DNA of 64,000 nucleotides, from positions 207,254 through 271,253 of the forward strand of contig NW_019774981.1 of assembly GCF_001039355.2 (NCBI RefSeq), written 5' to 3'. Shown here piece by piece: positions 33,443-45,700 of this stretch. The stretch's first letter is position 1, and the number at the start of each line of letters is the position of its first letter. The position numbers were made by a program, and so were the translations under genes. Source of the stretch: Lingula anatina (lineage: Eukaryota; Brachiopoda; Lingulata; Lingulida; Lingulidae). The notes beneath the pieces are model-generated. The model was not told the DNA's origin. It made no database searches and saw only the letters and a program-made list of their open reading frames with translations.

Positions 33443-33935
33443 GAAAACTATTAAGATGGCTACTAACATATATGATAGAAGTAAATGTATTATTCTGACC
33501 AAATTTTGTTCTAGTAGCCTTCAGATAGAAAATCTGTGGCCTTGGAAGACGGTTATCACCTAGGTGATCTGTACTGTATTCAGTCATTGAAGAGAAACAG
33601 TTGCAAATGAGCAAAATCTTGTTTTAATGCTATTGTATTATATTTTAATGTTATTGTATTGTAGTTCATAGTCAACTTATTGTGTCTATATTGTTTATCT
33701 GTACATTTTCAACAGTACATATTGCACCTGTATTANCATTATAACTTCTTGCTTAGTCAAATGTAGTTTATACGTATTTCATGATAGAGTAAAAATGATT
33801 TGAAAAAAGATCGGCATGTAGTTTTCAAGCAATTAAAATAATAATGAAAAGAAATATTGAAATTGTGCACAAGTCACATGTATTAGCGACAAAGGGCCGT
33901 TGCACTTGAGATTAATAAGTAACACATTAGATTAC

Positions 33936-33940
<5 letters not shown>

Positions 33941-34000
<60 letters not shown>
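33941..34000. repeat. (TA)n microsatellite
   Basis: About 58 bases of uninterrupted TA, inside the insertion present in one haplotype only. Confidence 0.9.
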
Positions 34001-34004
<4 letters not shown>

Positions 34005-34635
34005 AACACTTCTATTTAGAATAAAAGTAGGTTTTATTAAATGTATCTTATTCACCAGCATGTACTGGCAAAGGTATACAAAATACATAAATATATAAGA
34101 ATGTGACATCAGATTACAATACAAAACACTAGACTACAAGATGACAACTGTATATAAATAATGACCTCATGTATGTACATAAAGTAAATAATAAAAGTAG
34201 TTATTGTGCCTGGTTCTAGTTCAGATGAGAGAAGCAAGATTCTTTTAACATAGGCTTTTTGTTTCATTCTTGTCAGTACAATGATGGTGGACTGACTAGA
34301 CTTTTCACTTGCCATTGGCTATATTAATGTTTCTTTGTTTTTTTTTTGTATTTGATTCTGAGTACCAAAATACTCAGAATATCAGCTTTCTTGGGTGTAT
34401 TCCTTGAAGTTTTGTGGGTCATTGAAGATAATCGTTAATTTTAGATAAACTACTATAAATTTCATAACAAATTTATGAAATGCAAAACTTGTCACATCAC
34501 ATTACCCCATGACTGGTTCATACCAAAGACCAGTATAAATATGATATTTGCTGTCTCCTCCTGAAGCACCCAGCATCTAGAGGTTTAAGTGTAGGAAAAA
34601 GACAAGGGACTCCCTGCCCAGGGATTGGTCCAACT

Positions 34636-34892
34636 CAGTGGCGGTTTTAGAGGGGGGTCAGGGGGTCCCAACCTCCCACTCCCTATGATTTCTGGTCCCC
34701 TCTTGAAATTAGATTTTTGACTAGCTGAATCATAGTCCTAAACCATACCAAATGGCACCGTTCGCCCTCTTAAATACCAAAAATTTCTGAGGCCCTTCAG
34801 CAGGCTCCGAACCCCACGCTAAGTAAGGGGGGAAGGGTCAGCTTTGCATCCGCGGACCCCCCCTCCTTTAAATAATCCTGGATGTGCCCCTG
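34636..34892. mobile_element. short non-autonomous DNA element (CAGGGGCGGATnCAGGA family), copy 2, inverted
   Basis: It starts CAGTGGCGGTTTTAG and ends GGATGTGCCCCTG, with imperfect inverted termini. A perfect 8-base target duplication GTCCAACT flanks it at 34,628-34,635 and 34,893-34,900, typical of hAT elements. It is the reverse complement of the 26,599-26,885 copy. Confidence 0.75.
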
Positions 34893-35489
34893 GTCCAACT
34901 GCCTTGTTGGTGGCTAGGATAAGGCTAGGAAAAATTAAGGGAGTAAACCCTAACAGAATATCTGCAAACACTCTTCTGTTGCAGCAGGCTCTGTGATGTT
35001 CACATATTCAGATTCAGACAAAAAGTACTAACTACGTCTTTGACTTATTTGAACAGTATAGCTTACAGTTGTAGTACTTGACCAGGTTGTAATTTATATT
35101 TTAAGTTTTAACTTTTACAATTTTTGCAGTGTCACAGGAAGCGTGCTAAATTGAAAGTTTTTGTATTGCCAATTTAAAACTAAATTCAATAAAGAAAACT
35201 ACCTGTTTACTTAGATGGCTAACATATAAGATAGAAGTAAATGTATTATTCTGACCAAATTTTGTTCTAGTAGCCTTCAGACAGAAAATCTGTGGCCTTG
35301 GCAGACGGTTATCACCTAGGTGATCTGTACTGTATTCAGTCATTGAAGAGAGACAGTTGCAAATGAGCAAAATCTTGTTTTAATGCTATTGTATTATATT
35401 TTAATGTTATTGTATTGTAGTTCATAGTCAACTTATTGTGTCAATTTTGTTTATCTGTACATTTTCAATAGTACATCTTGCACCTGCAT

Positions 35490-36740
35490 TAGTGGCAAGA
35501 AGTAAATTATTGAAGATTTTAGTAGAATCGAAACAAGGGCTTAAAATCAGTTTTTTGAAGCAATAAACTCATCAGTCCATTATCAATTATTTTATTTGTA
35601 TCTTATATATACCAATCTGAGTAGCGTTTATTATTATGACTTAATTTAAAGAAAATATCAACACATGTATATACTTCACTGGTATATATTATTATCAGCA
35701 TGATTACATAAATAACACATGTAGAAATTAAAATGGACGGAACCACTTTTAAAATAATAAATAAATACATCCTTCTAAAAGAAAAATATTTTCATTAAAA
35801 ATTGATTAACCACTCATTCCCACATCTTCATTCCATTGTGGACAAGAGCACATATAAATATACTGACTGTACATATGCATACCACAGAATATATAGTTTT
35901 CACTATGGTGCAATATGGCATATATGTAAATATACTATTTCATGCTAGTTTATCCAAAGGAGGAGCAGTGGGTCCTGTATCCACCTCCCCTAAGCAACAT
36001 GTACCCTCTTTTTCCCTTCCCAAAATAGCGCAACAATTAAGAAAAACAAGATAAAATCAAATAATTTTCCATCTCTGTGCCCTAATTGCCTTTGCCAATT
36101 CCAGGAGGTTGAAAAAGAAAACAAAACAAAACATTTTATCCTTGTGCCCCCCCCCCCCAGCTTTTAGCAAAACACTAGACCCACCAGAAGTACGGAGCCA
36201 TGTGATACACATGGCACCATTTTCACATTGTCCGAAGCTGCATGACACAACCTTGAACGCCCACAACTCTGTTTTCAGAACAACAACATCACTGGGAAAA
36301 TNTATTCCAGGAGGTTGAAAACGAAAACAAAACAAAACATTTTATCCTTGTGCCCCCCCCCCCCAGCTTTTAGCAAAACACTAGACCCACCAGAAGTACG
36401 GAGCCATGTGATACACATGGCACCATTTTCACATTGTCCGAAGCTGCATGACACAACCTTGAACGCCCACAACTCTGTTTTCAGAACAACAACATCACTG
36501 GGAAAATCTTGTGTAAAATAAACAGTCCGGGCAATAGTTCTGATTGTCTTTTTTATCACATTTGCCAAGCAATGAACTTCTCTGGTATTTCCCTTAGAAG
36601 GAAGGTTTTCATAGTCTTTGAAATATCATCTTAAATGAAGTAAAGATCACTTATCTCCTAATATATTCAATACTATGTTGTATAATTCTAAAGCAGCACA
36701 AGAGAACACTTTTCACAATAATAATTATATTATGGGATTT
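35490..36740. other. intergenic sequence between zinc-finger gene and RhoGEF 3' end
   Basis: No gene is seen. Sequence 36,099-36,300 is repeated at 36,304-36,506 around the single N at 36,302, the same restart signature as at the other joins. A C-run (36,149-36,159) lies in each copy. Confidence 0.6.
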
Positions 36741-36748
36741 GCAAAATT

Positions 36749-39700
36749 TTAAACTGGTTTTGGTTTATTTTTTATCATGATATTGGCCAGTCCATTTCTT
36801 CTATGTCTCCAGGCTCCTTGACCGAGACTTAAATACTTCAAGTGGCGGTACCACAATAAGGTGTCTTTGGGGTCTTCAGACTGTAAAACAAGGACAGAAT
36901 ACATGTATCTTAATTAGTCCACATCCAGAACATATTATCTGCAGAATAACTGACTTGTGGACTAAATATGGCCGACCCCACTTGAAAGCAATACCGCCTA
37001 ACCCCAAAATTCTATCCCTGCCTCCATATGGATTAAATCTCAGCTCCGAGGCTAAATTGCTATAGGCCCTTGCAGGAACGGCGGATGTGGAGGTAGGGAG
37101 ACCGTCAAGGGATTAGGTGGCCTTGCTTACAAGTAGGTCTGCCATATTTGATCCGCACTGTTAAGACACTATTTAAGTAGTTATTATATATCACATTTAA
37201 ATTTGAAAAAAGCATATTTGTTGAACATCAAACAATGTTTTGGCCAATAAATAAAATGTCAATATCTTACCTTAAAGAGAAAGACATCTTTTGCCATCTC
37301 ATGGATCTCAAAGACCTCTGGCAGTTCTGGGTCTATGGCAACTACACACTTGTCTAGATACATAGGTTCCTTAAGATAAAATGAAAAAGGGACTAATATT
37401 AAAATATGCAATTTTGTGCTTAATAAACATTAATGACATAACTAATTTCAAACAAAGGACATCAGCAAAGCTTCTGCTTGCATCATTTCCAAATCTGCTG
37501 AAATTACTGAAAACTGATGTGTGCCATCTCCAGAATTTTCAAGAAATTACTATAATATTAAAACCATGTATGAAAATTGAGAATAAACATTAAGTAAAAT
37601 AACACTGTCCATACCCTAATACTTTGAAAGCGTCCTCCTTTCTCCCGTATGATCACAAGCGCTGCCTGCTGTGGGACTGTATGTGGTCTGGGAAACAGCA
37701 TCACTTCATCCAGTGTGTTGTAAGGCTTGGGCTGGAAGGAGAGAAGATGGCATATTGAGGAACAGAAACATTTTACTGATCTAAAATTACTTTATATTCA
37801 AGGAAACATAATTATGTCGGGGAGAACATTGCCCTCAGTGTTTACACAAATACCTAAGCATGTTTTAAACAATTGAAACATTTGATCAAAATTATTCTTA
37901 TCCTTTCTTTTTTTTTTGTCAAATAAATTCTTTTATACACAAGACATATAGGGAAAACTATAAAGTATATATTATTCTAGTTTAGTTATTTTAAAGCAAC
38001 TGAAATATTTTATTACAACACTTTTGTATACTTACATTTCCAAGTGTGGCCAAAACACCAAAAATAGGTGCAAACTTGAGATTCTTGTACTTCCTGGGCC
38101 AGGTAGAGTCAGCAGGCTGTGCATACTGTAGCTTTCCAGCAGTAATTATTTTTACCTCATTCCTGGTCCAACATAGCGTTTCCAAGGCAACCTGATAAGT
38201 CAACATTCAAGATATTTATAAAATACAAAACAATAAGACTTACTGCATCTTACATTCAAATTTGCTAGGCATATAAATTACCATGCTATTTAGTAATAAT
38301 TTGCAAGGAACACTGCTAATTGCATTTTTTTCTCAGTAGAATTATAAATATCAAGTAGTAAGAAACAACTCACCTTGTTTAGTTCTATATTGTCAGTACC
38401 TATGCTCTTCTTGGAGCCAGATCCTTTTCTCCGCAATCTGAGACCAGTGGCTGAGGCTTTGGTTTTCTGGAGGGATAATTCATCAAATTAACATGCATGT
38501 TAACACTTTTCAAACATTTTTTTATAAAACATTTCCTTCTATCACCGCAATTTCAAATAAAGTTTTTAAAAATAGATCACTATAAATAAGTACTGCTCAT
38601 CCTATTGGAACTGAATCACTGAACTTATGGAAAACCAAGCCAAATATTTTTTTCTAATAAATTACAAAAAAATACTAACTGCATTGATATGATCCAGAAT
38701 TTCTTCTACTCTACATTGAGCTTCTTTTATTGCTTCCCTGTCTTCGTGATGACTAGATGTGGACTTGTGTAACCTCCCAAGGAGCAGAGGGTACCTGGAA
38801 AATAATAACATAGCATACCATGCAGGTTTAAGAGTAAAGCTTTCTGCATGTCAGCTTTAAGCTGTCAAAATGACTAAAAGTACTGCTTTCTTAATAGCAT
38901 ACATTTACCAACCACACCAACATTTGTCACATTTTATATTAAAATTTGCCTTTATTTTTGTATGGACATTTGCAACTTACTTCATGATTCTCTGTACAGG
39001 CACCATGAGAAAAGACTTGAGATTCATTCTCCTGAGCAAGGAGTTTTCTGTTTGAGACACATGTAGAAAAATCCGCAGTAGCTCTTTCTCCTTCTCCAGT
39101 TGTTCTAGCAGAAGTGGAGCTGCAGCCTGTAAAAGTACAAAGTACATAAAACATCAAACAATAATCATCACTGACCCAACCTCACCTTATACAATGAAGA
39201 CTTCTCACCCAGATTCTTCTAACACAATCAAGAGTTCTCAGCCAGCCTCAACTAACACAATCAAGAGTTCTCGAGCAGTCTCAACTAACATAATCAAGAC
39301 TTCTCACCCAGCCTCACCTAACACAATTAAGACCTCTCACCCAGCCTCACCTAACACAATCACCACCACTGACCCTATAAAAAACCCCTTTGTCCATGAC
39401 TCTGAAATGTTTATGGTGCTAATAGAAACTTGTGCCGTATTTTGGCAAACAAAAAGACAGCGATTACAATAATATTTATAAAACCTAAACAAAATGAAAA
39501 AAAAAAAAATTCACATCCTTTTCAATTCATCACTTAAATACTTGTTTATATTGATGATAATAATAATAATATATGCTCACAACTTAGATTGATATGCTTC
39601 AATTAATTATTGTACTTGAGCCTTACAGTTTTACATTTAAGCCCTTGAATTTTCTGGGCATGTAGAGTACACAATGGCTCCATTCACTCTGTTTTAGTAC

Positions 39701-42700
39701 AAGATTTAGGTGTTTGTATTTACAAATGTATACAGTCTTTGCAGCAATTTTTTCTACTTGGAAGCTAATCCAGGCTATCAATAATATTCCATATATTTCT
39801 CCCTTGTCCTACCTGTTTCACACAGTAGTTCTCAAAAGCCAGGAACATGTTGGAGGATTCCAGGAAAAGTTGACCTATATATACTGTGACATAGTCCTAG
39901 AGAATAAGAAATTAAACCAGGTATGTAATAATTATATAAACATTGATCCTGTGATCCTATTTTGAGTATCTTTAACAATATAAATGATCAAATGGTCAAT
40001 GCCCATGTACAATGTATATTAAATGATATTCCAGTGATATTAGTGAAAGTTCCAAGTTCACTTACCTCATCTCCCTGTTCATTGGCCAATTCAACGAGAT
40101 CCTGCAGTTTGTCTGCAAATTTGTCATTGATGTCAATCAATTCTTCCAGATTGATGAAGATGGTGTCTAACTGTTCAGGAGTCAGCAAAGATGCCGTTTT
40201 CATTGGAGACATAAATTCCTAGCAGAAAATAGACACAAGACACTGAATCAAAAGTAAAGCTACAATTGTACTTTGCTTAATTCCATCTGAATTTAAGGTT
40301 TGGTGAATTGAAAAACTTCCAAATTAAGTACAAAACTGCTAATTTCAAAGATTGTGAATCCAACCTCTGGTCCAACAAACACAATCCGATAAGACAGAGT
40401 GAGGGTTCTGATAAACCTATCATACTAGCTGGATCAATCCAACTCTTACTTAAGTATAGTCAGCATAATCAACGTAATTGTCTGACACGTCTTCTCAACC
40501 AGCAAGGGGGTAAATAACAATTGTGTGTGCTTGGCTCTTGAAAGATCTTTGACTGATCCAGCCTCACGCAACACAATCATCAATGACCCAGACACACCTA
40601 GCACAATCACCACCACTGACCCAGTCTCATCTAATGCAATCATCACAACTGATTCAGCCTCACCCAACACAATCACCACCACTCACCCAACATTACCTAA
40701 TACAATCAGTCTAACCTACCTCTTTGATGATGCGCAGATCTCTGCCATAGCTGAGTTCTGTGTCTACCAGCTCCTGAATGGTTTCCTTCCTCTCCACTCT
40801 ACGTGAATGACACTTCGTGCACAGTGTTTCCACACAATCCTCCAGGTCCAACACACTGATGGTTTTGTTGCAATCCTCACAGACTGGGCCCTAATAGAAC
40901 ATCAACACTTCATGTATCAATGTCTTTGTGTCTCTGATTAATTTTGTTATAAACACATAACTGACGAATTTTGAAAGTCAGGATGGCAAACCTCAATAAT
41001 GTTTTTTTTTCTTCAGACAAAATAAATTATCTTTACTGTTTAAAAAAACTTTTACAAATGAAAGTAAGGTACTGCATGGTATCAATGATGAAACTGTGCA
41101 ATGCAATAGCAGCTGCATGCTACATATATGACTATTTCATACAACTGTGTGGCTACCACATATACCTTGCTTTTCTTTTTCATTCCTGCTTTGGTCTCAG
41201 ATCCAACCCCACTGTCCACCCTCTCCACTTCTGCTCCCTTTGGGGTATCCTGTGAGATAGACAGAAAAAATTGCTTAAAAAGTAAATATTTTCATGTCTT
41301 ATGCTGTAACAAATAAATTAATTAAAAAATACAATAACAACAAAAATAATAATAATGTCTCTTACAAAATTAACATTTTAAGCTGAAATTCTTAATATTT
41401 TATGCTGAATTGAAGTGTTGTGATCATGTGGTAAATAAATAATTTGTTTACTTTTTGTGTCAAGCAACTCTCAGATTGGCCATGTCTGCACAGTTCTCAA
41501 CATGCAGCCAAAATAAGGCCACTTTATTGATTACATTGATAATATCTAAAAATAATTGTGAATAGACTTTCCCTTTATATTGTTCTAAGATGCATAATGA
41601 TTTTGATCACAAAAATGGAAAAATCACAAAAATATCCCAAGATCCATCCCTGGACCATAATGCTGTACCTTGGCTGTGTCTGCAGAGTCCTGCACCCCCT
41701 CAGTAACCCCGCTGTCCACACTAGTCATGCTTACGATGCTGAGGCGGTTCTTTTGCCTGCTTGGCTCGTGCCTACCTCTAGTGCATGCCTGAGAGAGGAG
41801 GAGAGGGAAGAGAGGGTGCAATGGTTAGTTGTTCTTTTATAGGGTGCACTAAAACATGCCATTTCAAAAAAGCAAGCAAGAAAGGTGTAGATGTGCCAAT
41901 TAAGATGGTTGTAAGGATTAGAATTAGTTTTGCTTTTTTTTGGTTATTTGGTATGGTAATTCAATGAATTGTTCAAACTATCTGCATGGTCTTATCCTTG
42001 AAAAATTTTAGTTCAATCAAAATTCTGAACTAAATCAATGAAATCAGGGAAATATATTTTCCTTACCCATATAAAAATATTTGAAGCATTTTGCCAAAAT
42101 ATTTTATGCCAGGATGGGTGACCTAAGTATTTTTTTTACTTAAATTCCCCTAATTAACATTCATGCAGTTTTACAAAACCTTTGAGTAATATACTAGTAC
42201 AATAGCTGTGTGCCATGCAATAATTCTCATACAGCAAGACAGTGCATTTGCTTTTAGTGATATTAAATGGACATCAACAAAGTGTGCATGCACACACACA
42301 CATATCACCCTCTGCTCCCTTTTGTAAGACATTCATGTCCCTCAATTACAAAATAGTTAGTGCAAAACTAATATTTATACTAATAAACACCAACCTCTGA
42401 GCTTGTGTCATCCTCATAAATCTCCTCCAGACTCTGAAGACTTGAGCTCTCTTCTAATGTTTTAAACGAACCAGTTTGGACCTCCTGCAGAAAACTGAGG
42501 ATTTCTTCCTTCGATGTTGCTGATGACAGTTTTCTTTTGCTGACATCTTGAGCTTTTAGTGACATCTTCTTAGAACCTCTGGTTTCTGTGAAAATAGTTA
42601 CCGTGTCTTATAATGATCACAGTTTTAGCTCAGGTGTCACAGTATTGAGGACAGACCACAGATTTTGAGTGTAAGCATGAGTGAAACAAGGAGGCTTTTA

Positions 42701-45700
42701 GGCCCACTAAATTTTTTACTGATTCTGGGTTCAAATTATACCCTACCATTCATAATGCAAAAACTGATGTTAAATTACATCACCTAAACGCATTTTAAAC
42801 AACATATAAACATGCAAATATCTTATCTATGTAACTTAATTTGCAAAAATCTGGAACCTTTAACATACAAATTGTCTGCAACAAGCATCGCTGCATCTTT
42901 TTGTACATAAAAATTAATCTTCATTGTTTCTCATAAATACCTCTTGCTTTCAATCTTTGTTCTTTCTGAGAATTCTGTCTTTCTAAAGCCACTTCATCAA
43001 ATGGATCACTTTTGTTGTGCCTTAGTTTCTTGTCTTTTTTCCTTTTCTTCTCTTCTTTGATGTCTGAAACATCTGATGTTGATCTTGTGACTGAAATCTG
43101 AGGACACAAAATAGATAAATACCAAATTCTGATAATGTAGATTTTACACTAAAACAGTGGTCATTCATATCAATATAAGTAATATGTATCAATATATATA
43201 ACTGATACAGAAGTGACATATTCAAAATTAATGGCCAGCCTCCACTTCATCCATTAAAGATTTTTTTATTCATTTCTCGTCACGTGAATGAAATACATTT
43301 CTAAACTGTCTGTATAATAAGTGTTGTATTTTAATACAAATTCAGGATAGGGAATGTGATTCCGCTGCCTTGTGTTGTGTTGATCAAGATTTGGCAATCA
43401 ATAGAAATGAATATATTAGCCACCCCTCAGTTTAGATTCATAAATGTAAAAAAAGAAAAAAAAACGATGCATTCAGTTCAAACTGAGTGCTACTTTTCTT
43501 TTCAACTCTCAATATGATTCAGGCGATGATACAAAAAAAAAAAAAAAAAAAAAAAAAGTGATAGCAAAGTGGAGCAAAATAAATATGAAGAGAAAAAATG
43601 TGGTACAGTATAAAAAGGCCAGGCCAAAACAGACTACAGAATCAGAACCTGGTCACCAGGCAGTGGTTTTCTAGCTACCTGACTAAGTTCAGTCTGTTCC
43701 AGTCGTTTGAACCTCTTGCTGTACTTGGTGAATAGATCCTCAGACCTGGGTGCAGTGTATCCAGACTGGAGGGCCTCTACATAGTTATTGAACCTGGGAC
43801 TGGTGGTCATCTTGAGGAGGAGAAAATGTGATAATGAAAACATGATGAGTGCAGATAATCGAAAAGTGATGATGAATGTGAATTTTTTTCAAAGCTAGCG
43901 ACTCTCACCAAAACCAATTTACAAAAGTTAAAAGATGACATAAAAATAAAATTCCATTTCATCTTAAATACCTGTAAATGAGATGACCACAACAAAAACA
44001 ATAGAAAAAAAATTATAAAAACAAATAAATATATCAAATAATAATAATTATCTAGCACACAAAATACACCATGCCATGCTGTTTCATGCAAAACAGGGGG
44101 AGGGGGATGTTCAAGCCTCAAATCTCACACCACCTACCTCAGGTCTTGGAGAGTTCTCCGCTGAGCTGATTTCTTCCTTCAGATCTCTAGCCATACTTGT
44201 ACCTGCTACTTCTTCCTTTCTCTCAGGTTGCTCAAGTCCATAGTCCTCAAAACTGACATCATCAAGTTCTCCTAGACTTCTAGAACTACTGGGCACATCA
44301 GGCAAGGTATGTTCAGAACATTCCAAGTCGGATTCTAAACTAGATAGATCTAAGTCTAACATTTCTACGTCCCCCAGTCTCTGGTGCTGGGAAACTGAAA
44401 AGTCTACAGGCGCCATCTGGTGTCTGGGACTAGAAGGGAACATGCTATTGTCTCTAGGTAACATGTCTAGTCTATAATCAGTAGAAGTTATTGCCATGCA
44501 GCTATCAAGATCAGGCTCAATACTCACTTTATAATCTTTTTTCTTGGTATACAGGTTCTGTTTGATAGGAGCACTGCCTTGTTCTTGGTCCTTTTTGGCA
44601 GTACATTTCATATCCTTTCCTTCCTCACTGACAGAACTCGGCAAGAACGTGGCATCCCCAGAACTCAGTCCTAAACTGGAATGTGGTCTAGGAGGTGGTT
44701 TAGACTTTCCTTTCTTTTTCTTTTCTGAACCTTTTCTTGTCTCATTTTTCTTCTCATCATTATCATAAGAAAGGGGAATTTCACTATCGTCTTTACTTAT
44801 TGACCTAATCTTTTTTATTTGATTGTCAGACTTGGCACGAGAGAAAGCTGGCTGTGGATGGTGTGATACGGAATCATTTCTCCTATTTATAAATGGCTCA
44901 CAGTCATTGTCCATTTGATATTTTCTGAGATATTTCTCATATTCTTCTTTAACATGTCTTTTTGGTTTCTGTCTGCTACTACTACTACTACTTGGCACAT
45001 ACATTTGTTCTTCTAACTGTTGGTGCTGGACGACTTTCACAACATCTGTTACTGTTCCTAAATCAGATTTACTTTTCCCTCGATGTTTTTTCGATGTACG
45101 TTTGGAGGAATCTTTCGGGGTACTCTCCCTATCTGATGCTTCCACCAGGGTGAGGATATCATCATCCTGACTTTGAGATTTCCTGGAATGTTTTCTGTGT
45201 TTCACTTTATCAATGTTGTCATTGTCATGTTTACCAGCCTGTTCTAGGAGATGAGCCACATTCCCCAGGTCTGACTTGCTCTTTCTTCTTCGATGAGGCT
45301 CAGTTACAATCTCATCAGAGAATGTCACCCTGGGGCTGCTTTGGCAACTTTTATCAGATTTACAGCGTCGGAGCTTTTCTTTTTGTATGTCTGCATCATG
45401 CAGAGCATCTTCAATTTCTTTTAATGATGAAGGGATTTTGGTTTTTGACAAATGGCTGTCCTGATCATCCAGTGATTTTGACCTATGGTGTTGGGACTCC
45501 TGTCCAAATAATTTCTGCATTGACTTGTATCCCCTGGGGGAATTACAGTGACCTCTTTCCACCGACTGTCCAGTCTTTGTCATTATCTTTGGAACAGTAG
45601 GGTTAAGGGCTTGCACATGAATTTCCCATGATGACTGGGGTGAAGCAGTATTGTCAGATGTGCTAGGTGAGACAGCTGCATTGCGTGGAGATGTTCTCAA

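Larger units (their letters stand above)
33186..35490. repeat. overlap of two haplotypes around a single N, with a 1.2-kb insertion in one
   Basis: Sequence 33,186-33,735 (3' UTR and flank of the zinc-finger gene) is repeated after the N at 33,736 as two blocks: 33,751-33,830 and 35,026-35,488. The copies differ by scattered substitutions and small indels. Sequence 33,831-35,025 is present only in the second copy. Confidence 0.72.

Noticed and set aside
39194-39472. Plus-strand frame with 11-residue SxPxSxNTIK repeats
   Set aside because: The minisatellite period of 33 keeps the frame open. There is no start context or splice support, and it lies in an intron of the minus-strand gene.
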